Origin: Pseudomonadota bacterium
Lineage (GTDB): Bacteria; Pseudomonadota; Alphaproteobacteria; Rhizobiales; Xanthobacteraceae
NCBI GenBank assembly: GCA_023404675.1
Contig: JAEYAW010000010.1
Location: 124,001-188,000, forward strand
Direction of reading: 5' to 3'
DNA: 64,000 nt
Part shown: positions 8,190 to 17,723 of the stretch, one piece after another
Layout: each line of letters begins with the position of its first letter
Numbering within the stretch: position 1 is the first letter of the stretch
Notes under the pieces: generated by a model
What the model saw: the letters and a program-made list of their open reading frames with translations, nothing else
Told to the model about the DNA's origin: nothing
Databases searched by the model: none
Translations under genes and position numbers: made by a program

Positions 8190-9892
8190 CGCAGCAGATA
8201 GCGCCGCGACAGCGGCACCCGGGTTGCGGGCTCGCACAGCAACAGTTTTCCGTCGGCGCGCACCTCGAAGGTCTGCGGATCGACCTCGATATGCGGCCGG
8301 GCGCTGTTGCGGACCATGTGATCCTTGGTCAGCGCGCGCGTGGACTTGATCTGCACCATGCGCTTCTGCAGGCCGAGCTTGCGGCCGACATCGGCCTCTA
8401 TGGCGAGCTTGGAAACAAAGTTGACGCCGAGATGCCGCTTGGCCTGCCCGAGCGCGCCCCACATCGGGCGCTGGATCATCGGCTCGGCAATCGACAGGCT
8501 GCCGTTGCCGTCGCCCATCGCGGCCCATGCGGGAAAGCCGCTCTTCAGCACCATCGCCGGCTTGATGCCGAACGAGGCGCGCGGCCACAGCACGAGGTCC
8601 GCGAGCTTGCCCGGCGCGATGGAGCCGATCTCGTGGTCCGCGCCGATGGCGACCGCCGCGTTGATCGTCAGCTTGGCGATGTAGCGCTTGATACGCTCGT
8701 TGTCGGCGCGCGCGGTTGTCTCCTCCGGCAGGCGGCCGACGCGCTGCTTCATCACGCTGGCGAGCTGCCAGCATTTGGCGGTGTTCTCCGCCAGCCGCCC
8801 CATGCCCTGCGTGTCGGTGCCGAAAATCGAGATCGCGCCCATGTCGTGCAGGAAATCCTCCGCCGCCATGGTCTGCCCGCGCACCCGCGCCTCGCCGAAG
8901 GCAAGGTCTTCCGGTGCGTTGTAGTTGAGCTGATGGCAGATCATGGTCATCGGCAACCCTTCCTCCAGGCAATAGGACGTGAAGGGATTGGTCGGATTGG
9001 TCGAGGACGGAATGACGTTGGCGTAGGAATTGACCTTCAACAGGTCCGGCGCGTGGCCGCCGCCCGCGCCTTCCACGTGATACATGTGGATGGTGCGGCC
9101 GGCGATGGCCGCCATCGTATCCTCGCAGAAGCCGAACTCGTTGATCGAGTCGGTGTGCAGGTGAACGGAAAAATCGTTGCGGTCGGCCGCGATCAGCGAG
9201 CCGTCGATCACCGCCGGTTGCGCGCCAAAATCCTCGTGGATCTTCACTGACGCCGCGCCGCACGCGACCGATTCCTCGACCGCGCCTGGATCGGAGCCGC
9301 CGCGCCCGAAATGCGCGAAGTTGAGACACGAGGTCTCGGTCGCCTGCAGAAAGCGCCCCATCACATGCGGGCTGCCGCTGCCGACCTCGAACACCGGGCC
9401 CGGACCACCGCCGATCAGCGTGGTGGTGCCGCCCGCCAGCGCGTGATCGGACTGCGTCGGCGACTGGATGTGCGCATGGCACTCGATGGTGCCGGCGGTG
9501 ACGATGTAGTTCGCGCCGAAGATCGGCGTCGTGGTGTGACCGACGACGAGATCGGGATGCACGCCCGGCATGGTGAGCGGATTGCCCGCCTTGCCGACGC
9601 CGACGATGCGGTCGCCGCGAATGCCGATGTCGCCCTTCACGATGCCGAGTTCGGCATCGATGATGGTGGCGTTCTTGATGACGAAATCGAGCGCACCGTC
9701 GGACGCCTTGGCGCGCGGATGATAGCCCTCGCCATCGCGGATGTTCTTGCCCGCGCCGATCAGAAGCTCGTGACCGTAGAAGGTGTAGTCGTGCTCGATC
9801 TCCGCGAGCAGATCGGTGTCCCCGAGGCGAACCAGATCGCCCTTGGTCGGCCCGTAGAGATCGGCATAGGCCCTGCGGCTGATGGTGACCAT
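8186..9892 (-). CDS. ureC: Urease alpha subunit UreC, divergent
   Basis: 568 residues, full length. All nickel ligands can be found: H139/H141 in the ECHAHIQ motif, carbamylated Lys217 in SVKIHED, His246 in VHLHTDSINE, His272 in YHVEGAGGGHAPD and Asp360 in GTDTQGMGR. The active-site flap keeps Cys319 and the catalytic His320 but reads CHQLNYN where classical ureases have CHHLD. Arg336 is present. Several normally invariant stretches differ, for example FGTDTQGMGRLAEN for the usual SSDSQAMGR. It hydrolyses urea to ammonia and carbamate in the cytoplasm if active. The ATG lies 14 bases after ureAB. Confidence 0.93.
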   Translation of the reverse strand: MVTISRRAYADLYGPTKGDLVRLGDTDLLAEIEHDYTFYGHELLIGAGKNIRDGEGYHPRAKASDGALDFVIKNATIIDAELGIVKGDIGIRGDRIVGVGKAGNPLTMPGVHPDLVVGHTTTPIFGANYIVTAGTIECHAHIQSPTQSDHALAGGTTTLIGGGPGPVFEVGSGSPHVMGRFLQATETSCLNFAHFGRGGSDPGAVEESVACGAASVKIHEDFGAQPAVIDGSLIAADRNDFSVHLHTDSINEFGFCEDTMAAIAGRTIHMYHVEGAGGGHAPDLLKVNSYANVIPSSTNPTNPFTSYCLEEGLPMTMICHQLNYNAPEDLAFGEARVRGQTMAAEDFLHDMGAISIFGTDTQGMGRLAENTAKCWQLASVMKQRVGRLPEETTARADNERIKRYIAKLTINAAVAIGADHEIGSIAPGKLADLVLWPRASFGIKPAMVLKSGFPAWAAMGDGNGSLSIAEPMIQRPMWGALGQAKRHLGVNFVSKLAIEADVGRKLGLQKRMVQIKSTRALTKDHMVRNSARPHIEVDPQTFEVRADGKLLLCEPATRVPLSRRYLLR

Positions 9893-9906
9893 GACGCCCC
9901 CTCCCC

Positions 9907-10602
9907 TTACGCGCCGAGATAGCCGGCATCGCGGGCGCGCTTCAGCGCATCCTCGCGTGCGCCCGGCGCATCGAGCGGACCATTGACCAGCCCCGCTTCG
10001 CCCAGCACCGTCCGCGCGCCGTCGATCGGCACCAGCGCCACCAGCTTCGGAATCCCCGGCTCGAAGCGCACGCCCGCGCCTGCCGGTACGTCGAGCTTCA
10101 TGCCCCACGCCGCCGCGCGGTCGAACTTCAGCGCGCGGTTGGCCTCGAACACGTGCGAATGGCTGCGGATCTGGACATCGCGGTCGCCGGTGTTGACGAT
10201 CTCGATGGTCGTCCCGGCCACGCCGGCAAAGATGTGGATGTCCTCGTCCGGCACGATGATCTCGCCCGGCACGATATCTTCGGCAAGCGCCTGCGCGCCG
10301 GGCCGGATCGGCTCGAACACCGCGATCATCTTGGTGCCCTCGGCGAAGGCGCATTCGATATAGATCAGCGAAATCATCTCCGCGACGCCGGGCATCACGT
10401 CGTCCGTCGTCAGCAGACGGCCCGCCAGATCGCGAATCTCCTCGTAGGGCAGATCGCGCCGCGCCGCCGTCATCACCTCGTCAGTGATGAACGCCACCGC
10501 CTCCGGATGGCTGAGTTTGATGCCGAGCGAACGGTGCCGCCGCGCCAGTTCGGCGGCCATGAACACGGTGAGGCGATCCATTTCGGTGGGCGTCAGGTTC
10601 AT
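9907..10602 (-). CDS. ureAB: Fused urease gamma-beta subunit UreAB
   Basis: 231 residues combining two subunits in one chain. Residues 1-100 are the gamma subunit (MNLTPTEMDRLTVFMAAELARR, HPEAVAFITDEV, DVMPGVAEMI). From about residue 110 the beta subunit follows (GAQALAEDIVPGEIIV, TGDRDVQIRSHSHVFEANRAL, AAAWGMKLDVPAGAGVRFEPG). Fusions of this kind are known from Helicobacter UreA and some other bacteria. The start at 10602 lies 16 bases after the ureF stop; an in-frame upstream extension overlaps ureF and lacks family similarity. Confidence 0.92.
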   Translation of the reverse strand: MNLTPTEMDRLTVFMAAELARRHRSLGIKLSHPEAVAFITDEVMTAARRDLPYEEIRDLAGRLLTTDDVMPGVAEMISLIYIECAFAEGTKMIAVFEPIRPGAQALAEDIVPGEIIVPDEDIHIFAGVAGTTIEIVNTGDRDVQIRSHSHVFEANRALKFDRAAAWGMKLDVPAGAGVRFEPGIPKLVALVPIDGARTVLGEAGLVNGPLDAPGAREDALKRARDAGYLGA

Positions 10603-10618
10603 GGGCGGGTCCGTTGCG

Positions 10619-11299
10619 TCAGGTGGCGAACATGCGCAGGTGCCGCGAGGCGCTGCGCGCCACCGCGACATCCGCGAGCGGGGTGAAACTGGAAATGGCG
10701 TGAACGTCCACGGGATCGCGGGCGAGCAGATCGGTCAGCAGCACCCGCGCCTCGCCAAGGATACGCTGCGCATCGAGATGGCCGACGACGCCGAGCCGAA
10801 TCGCGGCGCTGGCGAGGCTGGAGGCGAGCGACCAGCCGCTGACGCTTTCCGCCACGCTCAGGGACAGTCCGGCCTCGCGAAACACCAGTCCCTGCGTGAC
10901 GGCGAGATGACCGAGCCGTCCGTCGCCTGCCGCCGCCGTGCGATACGCCGCGACGCCCGCATGGCCGAGCCGGGCGAACACACCGAGCATCGCGCGCCCG
11001 GCCCGCCGCGAACCGGCGCGCATCGGCTCCGCCCACGTCGCGGCTTCTGCCAGATGATCGAGCGCGATGAGATCGGCGGTTGTCCGCGCCGCGAAGGCCG
11101 CACGCAGCAGCGGCCGGTCCATGGTGTGCCAGCGCTGCGCCAGTTGCTCGGCAATGGCGTCGCCGACATCAGCCGCCGTCGCGACAAGGCCGTCGGCGGC
11201 CAACCCCTCAAGTCCCCACGAGAAGGCAAAGCTTCCGGCCGGAAATGCGCTATCGCCGAACTGCAGGGCGATGAGAATGTCGGCCGGATCACTCGTCAT
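10619..11299 (-). CDS. ureF: Urease accessory protein UreF
   Basis: 226 residues with UreF hallmarks: LQFGDSAFPAGSFAFSWGLE at the N-terminus, a helical body, and the C-terminal segment SSFTPLADVAVARSASRHLRMFAT. UreF works with UreD to load nickel and carbon dioxide into apo-urease and activates the UreG GTPase. It is the first gene of this operon, an unusual position. The promoter should lie in the AT-richer region upstream of 11300, which is shared with the divergent GGDEF-EAL gene. Confidence 0.9.
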   Translation of the reverse strand: MTSDPADILIALQFGDSAFPAGSFAFSWGLEGLAADGLVATAADVGDAIAEQLAQRWHTMDRPLLRAAFAARTTADLIALDHLAEAATWAEPMRAGSRRAGRAMLGVFARLGHAGVAAYRTAAAGDGRLGHLAVTQGLVFREAGLSLSVAESVSGWSLASSLASAAIRLGVVGHLDAQRILGEARVLLTDLLARDPVDVHAISSFTPLADVAVARSASRHLRMFAT

Positions 11300-11894
11300 T
11301 CGCGCGGTCGCGGACCTCTCTGCCCCGCCGCGCCAGCGCGCGACGCCGTTATAGAAGCAGAAATATTTTCCGTTTCAAGCATGAATTGGAGGCAGCGACA
11401 GATGCGCATTCGCGATCCCGCGCCCCTCCTGTGCGAGGCGCGTTGAATCCCGTCCGCTGGCGCAAGGCGATGCGCAGGGATATCGCGACCAGATATTCGA
11501 AAACTCGGACCGTCGCGCCCGGCGTGGTCGTCAGGCTCCCGCGCCGTGCGTTCCCCTCACAAGCGGGAAAGGCTGCGCAGCCGCGAGGCGGTATCGAACG
11601 CCGCACGCGTCCACCGCTCCCCGCCCCGCGTTCGTGACGATCGCGAAACGCCCCTCTCACCAGGGCGAGAAGAACAGGAATATATTCATATATAGACAGA
11701 TTGTCAATCTCTCGGGAGTATGAGCCTGTTCCTCCGGCTGGAACTCCTGAAAGGATGCGGCTCTTCATCACTTGGCAATGGCCCAGCCGATAGTTTCCGA
11801 CACGGAATACTGCCACTCTACCGACCCATGGTGGAAGTAATTGTCTAAGACAGCAAATGCGAGTGCACCCCTGGTGTCCGAGACGGCCATCGCC
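11300..11894. other. Divergent intergenic region between ureF and the GGDEF-EAL gene
   Basis: About 540-590 bases without a supportable gene. The left half is GC-rich with several short frames on both strands that show no family resemblance and low-complexity arginine/proline content, so I reject them. The right half contains the only AT-rich patch (11676-11710) and two small palindromes, listed separately. It probably carries promoters for both flanking genes. Confidence 0.5.
11678..11710. promoter_or_regulatory. Two adjacent palindromes in AT-rich DNA, candidate operators
   Basis: GAATATATTC at 11678-11687 is a perfect 10-base palindrome. AGATTG-T-CAATCT at 11698-11710 is an inverted repeat with 6-base arms around one central base. 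Both lie in the AT-rich core between ureF and the GGDEF-EAL gene, a plausible promoter and operator zone. No regulator can be assigned. Confidence 0.4.
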
Positions 11895-13910
11895 ATGGAC
11901 AACGAGGACACGTCCCTGTCGCCGACCTTGCAAGCCTCGATCGATCTCGATCGGCTGCTGGCCGTGCGGCGCGCGGCGCTGCTCGCGCTGCCGGTCAATA
12001 TGATCCTCAGCATCGCGAACCTTCTGGTCGGGATCTCGGCCGGCGACGCCGGAAAATGGACCTTGTGGCTGGCGGCGTCCGTCCTCGCAAACGCCCTGCG
12101 CACCCTGCTGTGCTATACCCCCTATACGGCGGAAGATGTCAGCACCTCCGGCTCCGGCCTGAAACTGTCGCCGCGGATGCACATGCGTCTTCACACGGCA
12201 TTTGCGCTGTTTCAGGGAGCCATATGGGCCTGCGTCCCGGCTCTGTGCATCGGGTACTCGCCGGAACAGACGCTCTATTACCTGACGGTCATCTGCGGCA
12301 TCACCGCGGGATCGGCGGTCTACGGCTTTTCCTACGCCCCGATTCCGATGTGTTTCATCACGCCCGTGCTGTTATCGGTCACGGCCAGCCTGCTCTGGGC
12401 CGGAGGCTTCGAGCGCGATATGCTGGCCGGGACTGTGCTGCTTTATCTCGCCGGTCTGACCAAGGGGGCCATCGAGAGCCAGGCCGCCTTCGCCGAAAGC
12501 AGCCGGCTGAAGCACCAGGCCACAGCCATGGCGCGGTCGTTGCAGGTGGCGCGCGAACGCGCGACGGAGATCGCCGAACAGATGCGGCATCGCGCCCTGC
12601 ACGATCCGCTGACGGGGCTGTCCAACAGCCGCGGCTTCATGGAAGCGACGCAGACATTGTTATCGCGGCGACCGGACGCAACCTCCTGTCTCATGCTGCT
12701 CGACCTCGACGGCTTCAAGTGGATCAACGACACGTTCGGGCACAAGGTCGGCGACAACGTCCTGATCGAGGTCGGCCGACGGCTGCGAGCGGCACTTCCG
12801 AAGGAAGCGCACATCGCGCGCCTTGGCGGCGACGAATTTGCCGTGCTTTATGAGCCCGCAACTGCCCACAAGGATCAGGAAGCGCTCGCCCTCGATCTTG
12901 TGGCGGCGATTGCCGTTCCGTTCGCATCGTTCGATACCGGCCGCATCGGCGTCAGCATCGGCATAGATCAGGCAAGCCAGGATGACATCGACGCGATGCT
13001 GATGCGAGCCGATTCAGCGCTTTACGCGGCAAAGGCCAGAGGCCGCAATCAGATCTACCAGTTCGACGAAACTCTGCGCAGCCTGATCAGCATGCGCCGG
13101 ACCATCGAGAACGATCTGCCCGCCGCGCTGGCGTCCGGGCAGATCGATGTCTGGTTCCAGCCGATCATGGGAGCGGGCGGTTCAAGCATCGACAGTTTCG
13201 AGGCGCTGCTGCGCTGGAAGCACGACACGTATGGATGGATTTCTCCGCCCGACATCATCGGCACCGCTTCGCTCTCCAACCACGCCGATGCGCTGACACG
13301 GTACATCGTCGACAAGGTCTGCGCGGCGATCCGCGTTCTGCAGGCACAGAACCTGCCGCAGCTTCGCATCGCGATGAATATCTCTCCCCGACAGATGATG
13401 ATGCTTGCTGTGGATGAGATCGTGCTCACCAAACTGGCCGCGCACGGCGTGCCGGCCGGCCTGCTCGAAATCGAGATCACCGAGGAGACCGCGCTCGATA
13501 TCCGCGCGGTGCAGGCCAAACTGACCGCGCTCGCGGCCGCCGGGGTGCGCATCGCCATCGACGATTTCGGCGTCGGCTATTCCTCGCTCGCCTCGCTGCG
13601 ACAGCTTCATGCCCGCCGCATCAAGATCGACAAGACCTTTATTGCCGGCATCCCCACCGCCCCCGCGGATCAGGCGCTGGTGGAGGCCATCGTGCAGCTC
13701 GGACGCTCGCTGGCGATCGAGGTCGTGGCCGAGGGCGTCGAGAATGCAGAGCAGGCCGACAAACTGCGCGACCTCGGCTGCGGCCTGATGCAGGGCTATC
13801 ACTTCGCCGAGCCGATGCCGCTCGCCAATGCCATCACGTGGATCAAAACATTTCCCGGCCCGGCGGGTCCAGACGGGACGCCGGCCGGTTCGTCCCGCCT
13901 CACGGCCTGA
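11895..13910 (+). CDS. Membrane GGDEF-EAL cyclic-di-GMP protein
   Basis: 671 residues from the ATG at 11895. A TTG at 11841, 3 bases after GGAAG, would add 18 residues and remains possible. The N-terminal 210 residues contain about five hydrophobic segments, a membrane sensor domain of MASE type. The GGDEF domain carries an intact GGDEF motif (residues 311-315) and DPLTGLSNSRGF. The EAL domain carries EALLR (from residue 436), NISPRQ, EITEETA, IDDFGVGYSS, KIDKTF and VVAEGVE. Both halves therefore look catalytically competent for making and degrading cyclic-di-GMP. It stands alone, divergent to the urease operon. Confidence 0.93.
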   Translation: MDNEDTSLSPTLQASIDLDRLLAVRRAALLALPVNMILSIANLLVGISAGDAGKWTLWLAASVLANALRTLLCYTPYTAEDVSTSGSGLKLSPRMHMRLHTAFALFQGAIWACVPALCIGYSPEQTLYYLTVICGITAGSAVYGFSYAPIPMCFITPVLLSVTASLLWAGGFERDMLAGTVLLYLAGLTKGAIESQAAFAESSRLKHQATAMARSLQVARERATEIAEQMRHRALHDPLTGLSNSRGFMEATQTLLSRRPDATSCLMLLDLDGFKWINDTFGHKVGDNVLIEVGRRLRAALPKEAHIARLGGDEFAVLYEPATAHKDQEALALDLVAAIAVPFASFDTGRIGVSIGIDQASQDDIDAMLMRADSALYAAKARGRNQIYQFDETLRSLISMRRTIENDLPAALASGQIDVWFQPIMGAGGSSIDSFEALLRWKHDTYGWISPPDIIGTASLSNHADALTRYIVDKVCAAIRVLQAQNLPQLRIAMNISPRQMMMLAVDEIVLTKLAAHGVPAGLLEIEITEETALDIRAVQAKLTALAAAGVRIAIDDFGVGYSSLASLRQLHARRIKIDKTFIAGIPTAPADQALVEAIVQLGRSLAIEVVAEGVENAEQADKLRDLGCGLMQGYHFAEPMPLANAITWIKTFPGPAGPDGTPAGSSRLTA

Positions 13911-13997
13911 CCTGCGGAACCCATCGCGGGCGACGCACCGCCCGCAGCACGCGCCGCGCGGAATTGCCGGATGAGAACACAGGCCAGACCCCCGCCG

Positions 13998-14624
13998 CTA
14001 CTGCCGCGCCACGCAGCGCTTGCCGCCGAGCGGCTCCACCTTGTACGTCACGAAATTGAACAGCGACTTCTCTTCGATCGCGGCGGAGCCGGTGGTCTTC
14101 ATGAAGCCCGCGTAACCCTTGCAGTTTTTCGCGTTCGGCTTGTCCTGCGTCTCACGCCAGAAGGTGAGCCCCCTGTCGTCGATTGAGAAATCCTCCACGC
14201 GGCAGCCGGTCGAGGGATCGCAATTGCCCTGAACCGAATAGCCGGTCGACAGCAGCTTTTTCCGCGCGGGCAGATCGTAGATCACCAGCGTGCGGTCCGG
14301 GCCGGTGCCGTCGTCGAGCAGCAGCAGGCCTTTCACCAGATCGATATAGTTCGACGCCTCGTCGTCGGTCGCGCCGATCACGAAATCGCCCGGGCGCTGC
14401 TCGACCATGCAATCGGCCTTGATGTCGCCCGTGGTCTTGCGGGCCAGGAATCTGCTGCCGACGCCGTCGGTCTTGGCGGTGGCGAGAACAGTCTCGACCG
14501 GACTGCGGTAGCAGTGCCAGGCGACCGTTGCGGAGTCCGCCTGCGGCGCGGGATCGGCGGTTGCGGATGCGGTGCCGCAGGCAACCGCCAGGATGCAGGC
14601 AGCGATGAGGGAACGGGTGGACAT
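13998..14624 (-). CDS. Secreted protein of unknown function
   Basis: 208 residues beginning with a signal peptide (MSTRSLIAACILAVACGTASA). The mature part has several cysteines (CYRSP, CMVEQ, NCDPSTGCRVEDF, NCKGYAGFM, GKRC), suggesting disulfide bonding in the periplasm. No domain is recognised with certainty. Segments such as LLLDDGTGPDRTLVIYDLPARK resemble conserved rhizobial hypotheticals. The ATG at 14624 has a strong AAGGAG ribosome site six bases upstream, so longer in-frame versions are rejected. It is separated from ahcY by that gene's terminator and probably has its own promoter. Confidence 0.8.
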   Translation of the reverse strand: MSTRSLIAACILAVACGTASATADPAPQADSATVAWHCYRSPVETVLATAKTDGVGSRFLARKTTGDIKADCMVEQRPGDFVIGATDDEASNYIDLVKGLLLLDDGTGPDRTLVIYDLPARKKLLSTGYSVQGNCDPSTGCRVEDFSIDDRGLTFWRETQDKPNAKNCKGYAGFMKTTGSAAIEEKSLFNFVTYKVEPLGGKRCVARQ

Positions 14625-14727
14625 GGACAACTCCTTGGCGAGGGAGGCTCCGCCCATTCTATAGAACCGAGGCCTTGACGGAATGCGAACAGGCCTGCGG
14701 GTTTTTGACGCGATCATTCCCACAAAA

Positions 14728-14758
14728 CAGAAACGGCCCCGTGTCCGGGGCCGTTCCT
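14728..14758 (-). terminator. Rho-independent terminator of ahcY
   Basis: The stem AACGGCCCC (14732-14740) pairs with GGGGCCGTT (14747-14755) across a six-base loop, and CAG/CTG outside extends it. On the minus strand the stem is followed by TTTCTGTTTTG. It starts about 20 bases after the ahcY stop. Confidence 0.9.
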
Positions 14759-14778
14759 GTCTCGATGCGAAAAGGAAA

Positions 14779-16191
<1,413 letters not shown>

Positions 16192-16275
16192 GTGTGTATC
16201 CTTCGGTCTCGGTCTGCTCCCTCTCACAAGATCGCGGAGAGGGGCGTGCGCCACGCTCGGCGCATCGGATTGTAT

Positions 16276-16360
16276 TGTCATGGCCGGGCTCCTCCCGGCC
16301 ATCCCCGTCTTCATTCAGATCGAATCAAAGACGTGGATGCCCGGCACAAGACCGGGCCCG
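16276..16360. repeat. Palindromic repeat between metK and ahcY (ATGGCCGGG family)
   Basis: ATGGCCGGG (16280-16288) and CCCGGCCAT (16294-16302) form a hairpin with a five-base loop. CGTCTT (16306-16311) pairs with AAGACG (16328-16333). A further CCCGG-rich arm extends to about 16360. Three shorter copies of the 23-base hairpin occur elsewhere in the window. It fills most of the metK-ahcY gap. Confidence 0.8.
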
Positions 16361-16374
16361 GCGGCATCGTCAGA

Positions 16375-17568
16375 TCAGACCGCCTTCTTCAGGGTCTCGG
16401 TGAGATCGGTCTTCTCCCAGGAGAAGCCACCCTCGTTGTCCGGCTGGCGGCCGAAATGGCCATAGGCCGCGGTGCGCGCATAGATCGGGCGGTTCAGGTC
16501 GAGATGCTTGCGGATGCCGCGCGGCGTCAGATCCATCGAAGCCGCGACGGCCTTCTCGATCACGTCGTCCGCAACCTTGCCGGTACCGTGGGTGTCCACA
16601 TAGATCGACAGCGGGCGCGCGACGCCGATGGCGTAGGCAAGCTGCAGGGTCGCCTTGTCGGCGAGGCCCGCGGCGACGATGTTCTTCGCCACGTAGCGCG
16701 CGGCATAGGCCGCCGAACGATCGACCTTGGTCGAGTCCTTGCCCGAGAACGCGCCGCCGCCATGGGGGGCCGCGCCGCCATAGGTATCCACGATGATCTT
16801 GCGGCCGGTCAGACCGGCGTCGCCATCGGGGCCGCCGATGAAGAACTTTCCGGTCGGATTGATGTGCCAGATGGTCTTGTCGGTGATCCAGCCTTCCGGG
16901 AGCGCCTGTCGAACGTAGGGCTCAACCCGCTCGCGCACCTGGTTCGAGGTCATGTCCTCGATGAGGTGCTGGTGCGACACGACGATCTCGCGCACGCCGA
17001 CCGGCTTGCCGTTTTCGTACTGGACGGTGACCTGACTCTTGGAGTCCGGACCGAGCACCTTCTCGGTGCCGTTGTGGCGGGCCTCGGCGATCAGGCGCAG
17101 AATCTTGTGCGCATAGAAGATCGGGGCCGGCATCAGTTCCGACGTCTCGTTCGAGGCGTAGCCGAACATGATGCCCTGATCGCCGGCACCCTCTTCCTGA
17201 TTGGTCGGCTGCTTGGCGTCGACACCCTGAGCGATATCGGCCGACTGCGGATGCAAGAGGATTTCGATGTCGCAGTTCTTCCAGTGGAAACCGTCCTGCT
17301 CGTAGCCGATGTCCTTGATGGCATCGCGAACGACCTGCTCGATATGGTCGTTGGTCACGGTCGAGGGGCCACGGGTCTCACCGGCGATCACCACCTTGTT
17401 GGTGGTCGCAAGGGTCTCGCAGGCGGCGCGGATGTCCCAGGGGTCAATCCCCGCCTTCGGACCTTCGCGGAAGAACAGGTCGACGATCTCGTCCGAGATG
17501 CGGTCACAAACCTTGTCCGGATGACCTTCGGACACCGACTCGGAGGTAAAAAGGTAGGACTTTCGCAT
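16375..17568 (-). CDS. metK: S-adenosylmethionine synthetase
   Basis: 397 residues. The enzyme makes S-adenosylmethionine from methionine and ATP. Motifs: FTSESVSEGHPDKVCDRISDE at the start (ATP site), GAGDQGIMFGYA, HINPTGKFFIGGPDGDAGLTGRK, and GGGAFSGKD, a loop of the phosphate site. The ATG at 17568 is preceded by a possible in-frame TTG at 17571 and an AGGGG ribosome site. Upstream, on the same strand, lies a methyltransferase gene with an HTH-like start. In many Rhizobiales metK follows a separate small Xre-type regulator gene, so this neighbour is notable. Confidence 0.98.
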   Translation of the reverse strand: MRKSYLFTSESVSEGHPDKVCDRISDEIVDLFFREGPKAGIDPWDIRAACETLATTNKVVIAGETRGPSTVTNDHIEQVVRDAIKDIGYEQDGFHWKNCDIEILLHPQSADIAQGVDAKQPTNQEEGAGDQGIMFGYASNETSELMPAPIFYAHKILRLIAEARHNGTEKVLGPDSKSQVTVQYENGKPVGVREIVVSHQHLIEDMTSNQVRERVEPYVRQALPEGWITDKTIWHINPTGKFFIGGPDGDAGLTGRKIIVDTYGGAAPHGGGAFSGKDSTKVDRSAAYAARYVAKNIVAAGLADKATLQLAYAIGVARPLSIYVDTHGTGKVADDVIEKAVAASMDLTPRGIRKHLDLNRPIYARTAAYGHFGRQPDNEGGFSWEKTDLTETLKKAV

Positions 17569-17723
17569 CAAAAGTGACCCCTGTTCGGACCGCCCGGCCG
17601 TCCGGGCCCGATCCCTGAGTTGCGTCTTCGCCGACCATGGCCCGGGAACCAGCGTTCAAACCCGATTGGCGCATGCCGGTACCCGCCACACGGCGGTCTT
17701 CGTTCCATCAATGTCCTGAAACG

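Noticed and set aside
11386..11637. 83-residue plus-strand frame upstream of the GGDEF-EAL gene
   Set aside because: Very arginine/proline-rich, no ribosome site and no motif; typical noise in GC-rich DNA.
16192..16374. Possible SAH or SAM riboswitch before ahcY
   Set aside because: The gap is filled by a dispersed palindromic repeat also found in three unrelated places, and no conserved riboswitch core was recognised.
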